Shown here piece after piece: positions 12,114 through 14,021 of a DNA stretch of 14,021 nucleotides. How positions within the stretch are numbered: position 1 is the first letter of the stretch; each line of letters begins with the position of its first letter. Below the pieces are notes generated by a model. That model was not told the DNA's origin. It ran no database searches and was given only the letters and a program-made list of their open reading frames with translations. The translations under genes and the position numbers were made by a program. Source of the DNA: Tardiphaga sp. (GTDB lineage Bacteria > Pseudomonadota > Alphaproteobacteria > Rhizobiales > Xanthobacteraceae); the NCBI GenBank assembly GCA_014377915.1, contig JACMOT010000354.1, positions 1-14,021 on the forward strand, read 5' to 3'.

Positions 12114-14021
12114 TTATCCAAACAGGCCGGGCTGCGGACGCGCCGCCCGCTCCTGCGCTTCCACGGCGGCTACCGCCGTCATGTTGAGAATACCGCGGGC
12201 CGTGACCGACGGGGTCAGGATATGGGCCGGACGCGCCGGGCCGATCAGGATCGGACCGACAGGCAGCGCGTCGGCCAGCACCTTGATCATCTGATACGCG
12301 ACATTGGCGGTGTCGAGGTTCGGCATGATCATGACGTTGGCGACGCCTTCCAGCTTGGAATGCGGCAGGATCAGTTTTCGCGCCGCCTCGGACAGCGCGG
12401 TGTCGCCCTGCATTTCACCATCCGCCTCGATCTCGGGATGCTTTTCACGCAACACGGCGGCGGCACGACGCATCTTCCGCGACGAATCGGTGTCGTAGCT
12501 GCCGAAATCCGAATGCGAAACGAAAGCGATCTTCGGCTTCATGTTGAAGCGCTGCACGTGGATCGCAGCCAGCGCGGCGACTTCGGCAAGCTCTTCAGCG
12601 GTGGGGTTTGGCCGAACCTGGGTGTCGGCGATGAAGTACGCGCCTTTGCTGGTGATCATCAGGGCCAAAGCCGCGAAGTCGCTGACGCCCGGCAGGAAGC
12701 CGATGATTTCACGGACGTGGCGTAGATGGCTCATGTAGCGGCCTTCGACGCCGCAGATCATCGCATCGGCCTCGCCGCGCACCACCGAGAGCGCCGCGAT
12801 CACCGTCGCATTGGTTCGCACCACCGTGCGCGCCGCGTCGGGCGTCACACCGTGACGACCTGCGATATCGATGTACGACTGCACGAAAGAGCGGTAGCGC
12901 GGATCATCCTCGGGATTGATGAGGTCGAAATCGACGCCGGCGCGGACCGCCAGACCGAAGCGCTTGATGCGCGCCTCGACCACCGACGGACGGCCGACCA
13001 GGATCGGCCGCGCCAGCTTCTCTTCCAGCACCACCTGGGTGGCGCGCAGCACGCGCTCGTCTTCGCCTTCGGCGTAGATGACACGGACCGGCTGGGTCTT
13101 CGCCTTGGCGAATACCGGCTTCATGACGAGGCCCGAGCGGAAGGCGAAGCGCTCCAGACCGGCGAGATAGTCATCGAAATTGGCGATCGGCCGCGTCGCC
13201 ACGCCGGAATCCATCGCCGCCTTGGCCACCGCCGGTGCGATGCGCAGGATCAGCCGCGGATCGAACGGGCTCGGGATCAGCGAACCCGGGCCGAAGCCCT
13301 GGGTTTCATTGTCGAGGCCAGGTGCCACCGCGTCCGAGGGCGGGTCGCGCGCGAGCTGCGCAATGGCGTCGACGGCGGCGATTTTCATCGCCTCGTTGAT
13401 CGCAGTGGCGCCGACGTCGAGCGCGCCGCGGAAGATGAACGGGAAGCACAGCACGTTGTTGACCTGGTTCGGAAAGTCCGACCGCCCCGTGCAGATCATG
13501 GCGTCGGGCCGCGCCTTGCGCGCCTCGTCGGGCATGATCTCGGGATTCGGATTGGCCAGCGCCATCACCAGCGGCTTGTCCGCCATCTGCTTGACCATTT
13601 CCGGCTTCAGCACGTTTGGCGCGGACACGCCGAGGAAAATATCGGCGCCCGCGATCACGTCGCCCAGCGTGCGCTTGTCGGTCTTCTGCGCATAGACCGC
13701 CTTCCAGCGGTCCATCAGCGTGTTGCGGCCTTCATGCACCACGCCGTCGATGTCGCAAACCCAGATATTTTTGCGTTGCGCGCCCATCTCGACCAGCAGG
13801 TTGAGGCAGGCGATCGCCGCAGCCCCCGCGCCCGAGGTGACGATCTTGACGTCGGCGAGCTTCTTGCCGTTGAGCAGCAAGGCATTGGTGATCGCGGCGG
13901 CCACGATGATCGCGGTGCCGTGCTGGTCATCGTGGAATACCGGAATGTCGCACTGCTCGATCAGGGCCTTTTCGATCTCGAAGCACTCAGGTGCCTTGAT
14001 GTCTTCCAGGTTGATGCCACC
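12114..14021 (-). CDS. maeB: Malic enzyme with C-terminal phosphotransacetylase-like domain, MaeB type (N-terminus beyond right edge)
   Basis: The visible 635 residues are the C-terminal part of a protein usually about 760 long; roughly the first 125 are outside. The enzyme decarboxylates malate to pyruvate with NAD(P) in the cytoplasm. The window opens in the malic domain with GGINLEDIKAPECFEIE, then DIPVFHDDQHGTA. The Rossmann domain has VTSGAGAAAIACLNLL, ALANPNPEIMPDEA and GRSDFPNQVNNVLCFPFIFR. From about PVRVIYAEGEDERVLRATQV to the end lies the phosphate acetyl/butyryl transferase-like domain (SVVRGEADAMICGVEG, FIADTQVRPNPTAEELAE, IMPNLDTANVAYQM). In E. coli MaeB and the rhizobial Dme/Tme enzymes this domain is regarded as regulatory or oligomerising rather than catalytic. 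NAD versus NADP preference cannot be read here. In rhizobia the NAD form feeds symbiotic dicarboxylate metabolism. Confidence 0.95.
   Translation of the reverse strand, partial: GGINLEDIKAPECFEIEKALIEQCDIPVFHDDQHGTAIIVAAAITNALLLNGKKLADVKIVTSGAGAAAIACLNLLVEMGAQRKNIWVCDIDGVVHEGRNTLMDRWKAVYAQKTDKRTLGDVIAGADIFLGVSAPNVLKPEMVKQMADKPLVMALANPNPEIMPDEARKARPDAMICTGRSDFPNQVNNVLCFPFIFRGALDVGATAINEAMKIAAVDAIAQLARDPPSDAVAPGLDNETQGFGPGSLIPSPFDPRLILRIAPAVAKAAMDSGVATRPIANFDDYLAGLERFAFRSGLVMKPVFAKAKTQPVRVIYAEGEDERVLRATQVVLEEKLARPILVGRPSVVEARIKRFGLAVRAGVDFDLINPEDDPRYRSFVQSYIDIAGRHGVTPDAARTVVRTNATVIAALSVVRGEADAMICGVEGRYMSHLRHVREIIGFLPGVSDFAALALMITSKGAYFIADTQVRPNPTAEELAEVAALAAIHVQRFNMKPKIAFVSHSDFGSYDTDSSRKMRRAAAVLREKHPEIEADGEMQGDTALSEAARKLILPHSKLEGVANVMIMPNLDTANVAYQMIKVLADALPVGPILIGPARPAHILTPSVTARGILNMTAVAAVEAQERAARPQPGLFG

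Noticed and set aside
1..14021. Search for CRISPR arrays, insertion sequences, integrase genes, toxin-antitoxin pairs or a defence island
   Set aside because: No regularly spaced repeats, transposase or integrase motifs, terminal inverted repeats or typical toxin-antitoxin pairs were seen. The gene content is ordinary chromosomal.

Overview
The window looks like ordinary chromosomal DNA from a GC-rich alphaproteobacterium, most likely of the Bradyrhizobium/Rhodopseudomonas group (Nitrobacteraceae). This rests on strong G/C preference at third codon positions, the kinds of proteins present (a two-domain YkuD L,D-transpeptidase, a CreA-family protein, a MaeB-type malic enzyme, a DUF2161 protein, many small secreted hypothetical proteins), and monocistronic genes that often switch strand. 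The genus was inferred by reading, not by a database search.

Layout. Left edge: the N-terminal part of a DEAD-box RNA helicase (minus), then a ~350-base divergent control region, then a DUF2161 putative PD-(D/E)XK protein and a 100-residue conserved-looking protein (both plus). A strong hairpin at about 1955-1996 separates these from a minus-strand pair, a PaaI-type hotdog thioesterase and a GNAT acetyltransferase. A BtuF-like solute-binding protein without a visible signal peptide (plus) diverges from the thioesterase. It converges on an M20 ArgE/DapE-type deacylase (minus) across a second inverted repeat.

Middle (5.5-7.9 kb): a cluster of small genes. A good sigma70-like promoter drives a 50-residue one-helix membrane protein that overlaps an 85-residue secreted protein. 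On the minus strand lie a 53-residue secreted peptide with a near-ideal Shine-Dalgarno and a secreted Cys-containing protein that is frameshifted in this sequence. A ~560-base stretch without a convincing gene follows; it holds an 11-base poly-C run. Then come a 52-residue protein and CreA, which converge with one base between their stop codons.

Right part: a 538-residue L,D-transpeptidase with a second, apparently degenerate domain (plus), a secreted NodB-type polysaccharide deacetylase followed closely by a DHFR/RibD-like reductase (plus), a DoxX-family membrane protein (minus), and most of a MaeB-type malic enzyme fused to a phosphotransacetylase-like domain (minus, cut by the right edge).

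The genes do not form one pathway. A loose envelope theme is visible (L,D-transpeptidase, polysaccharide deacetylase, several secreted small proteins), beside central carbon metabolism (malic enzyme) and RNA handling (helicase). I saw no mobile element, CRISPR array, tRNA, rRNA, prophage or defence island, and nothing I can honestly call a new multi-gene system. The items most worth checking are the frameshifted secreted protein, the unannotated small proteins, the two-domain transpeptidase and the leaderless solute-binding protein.
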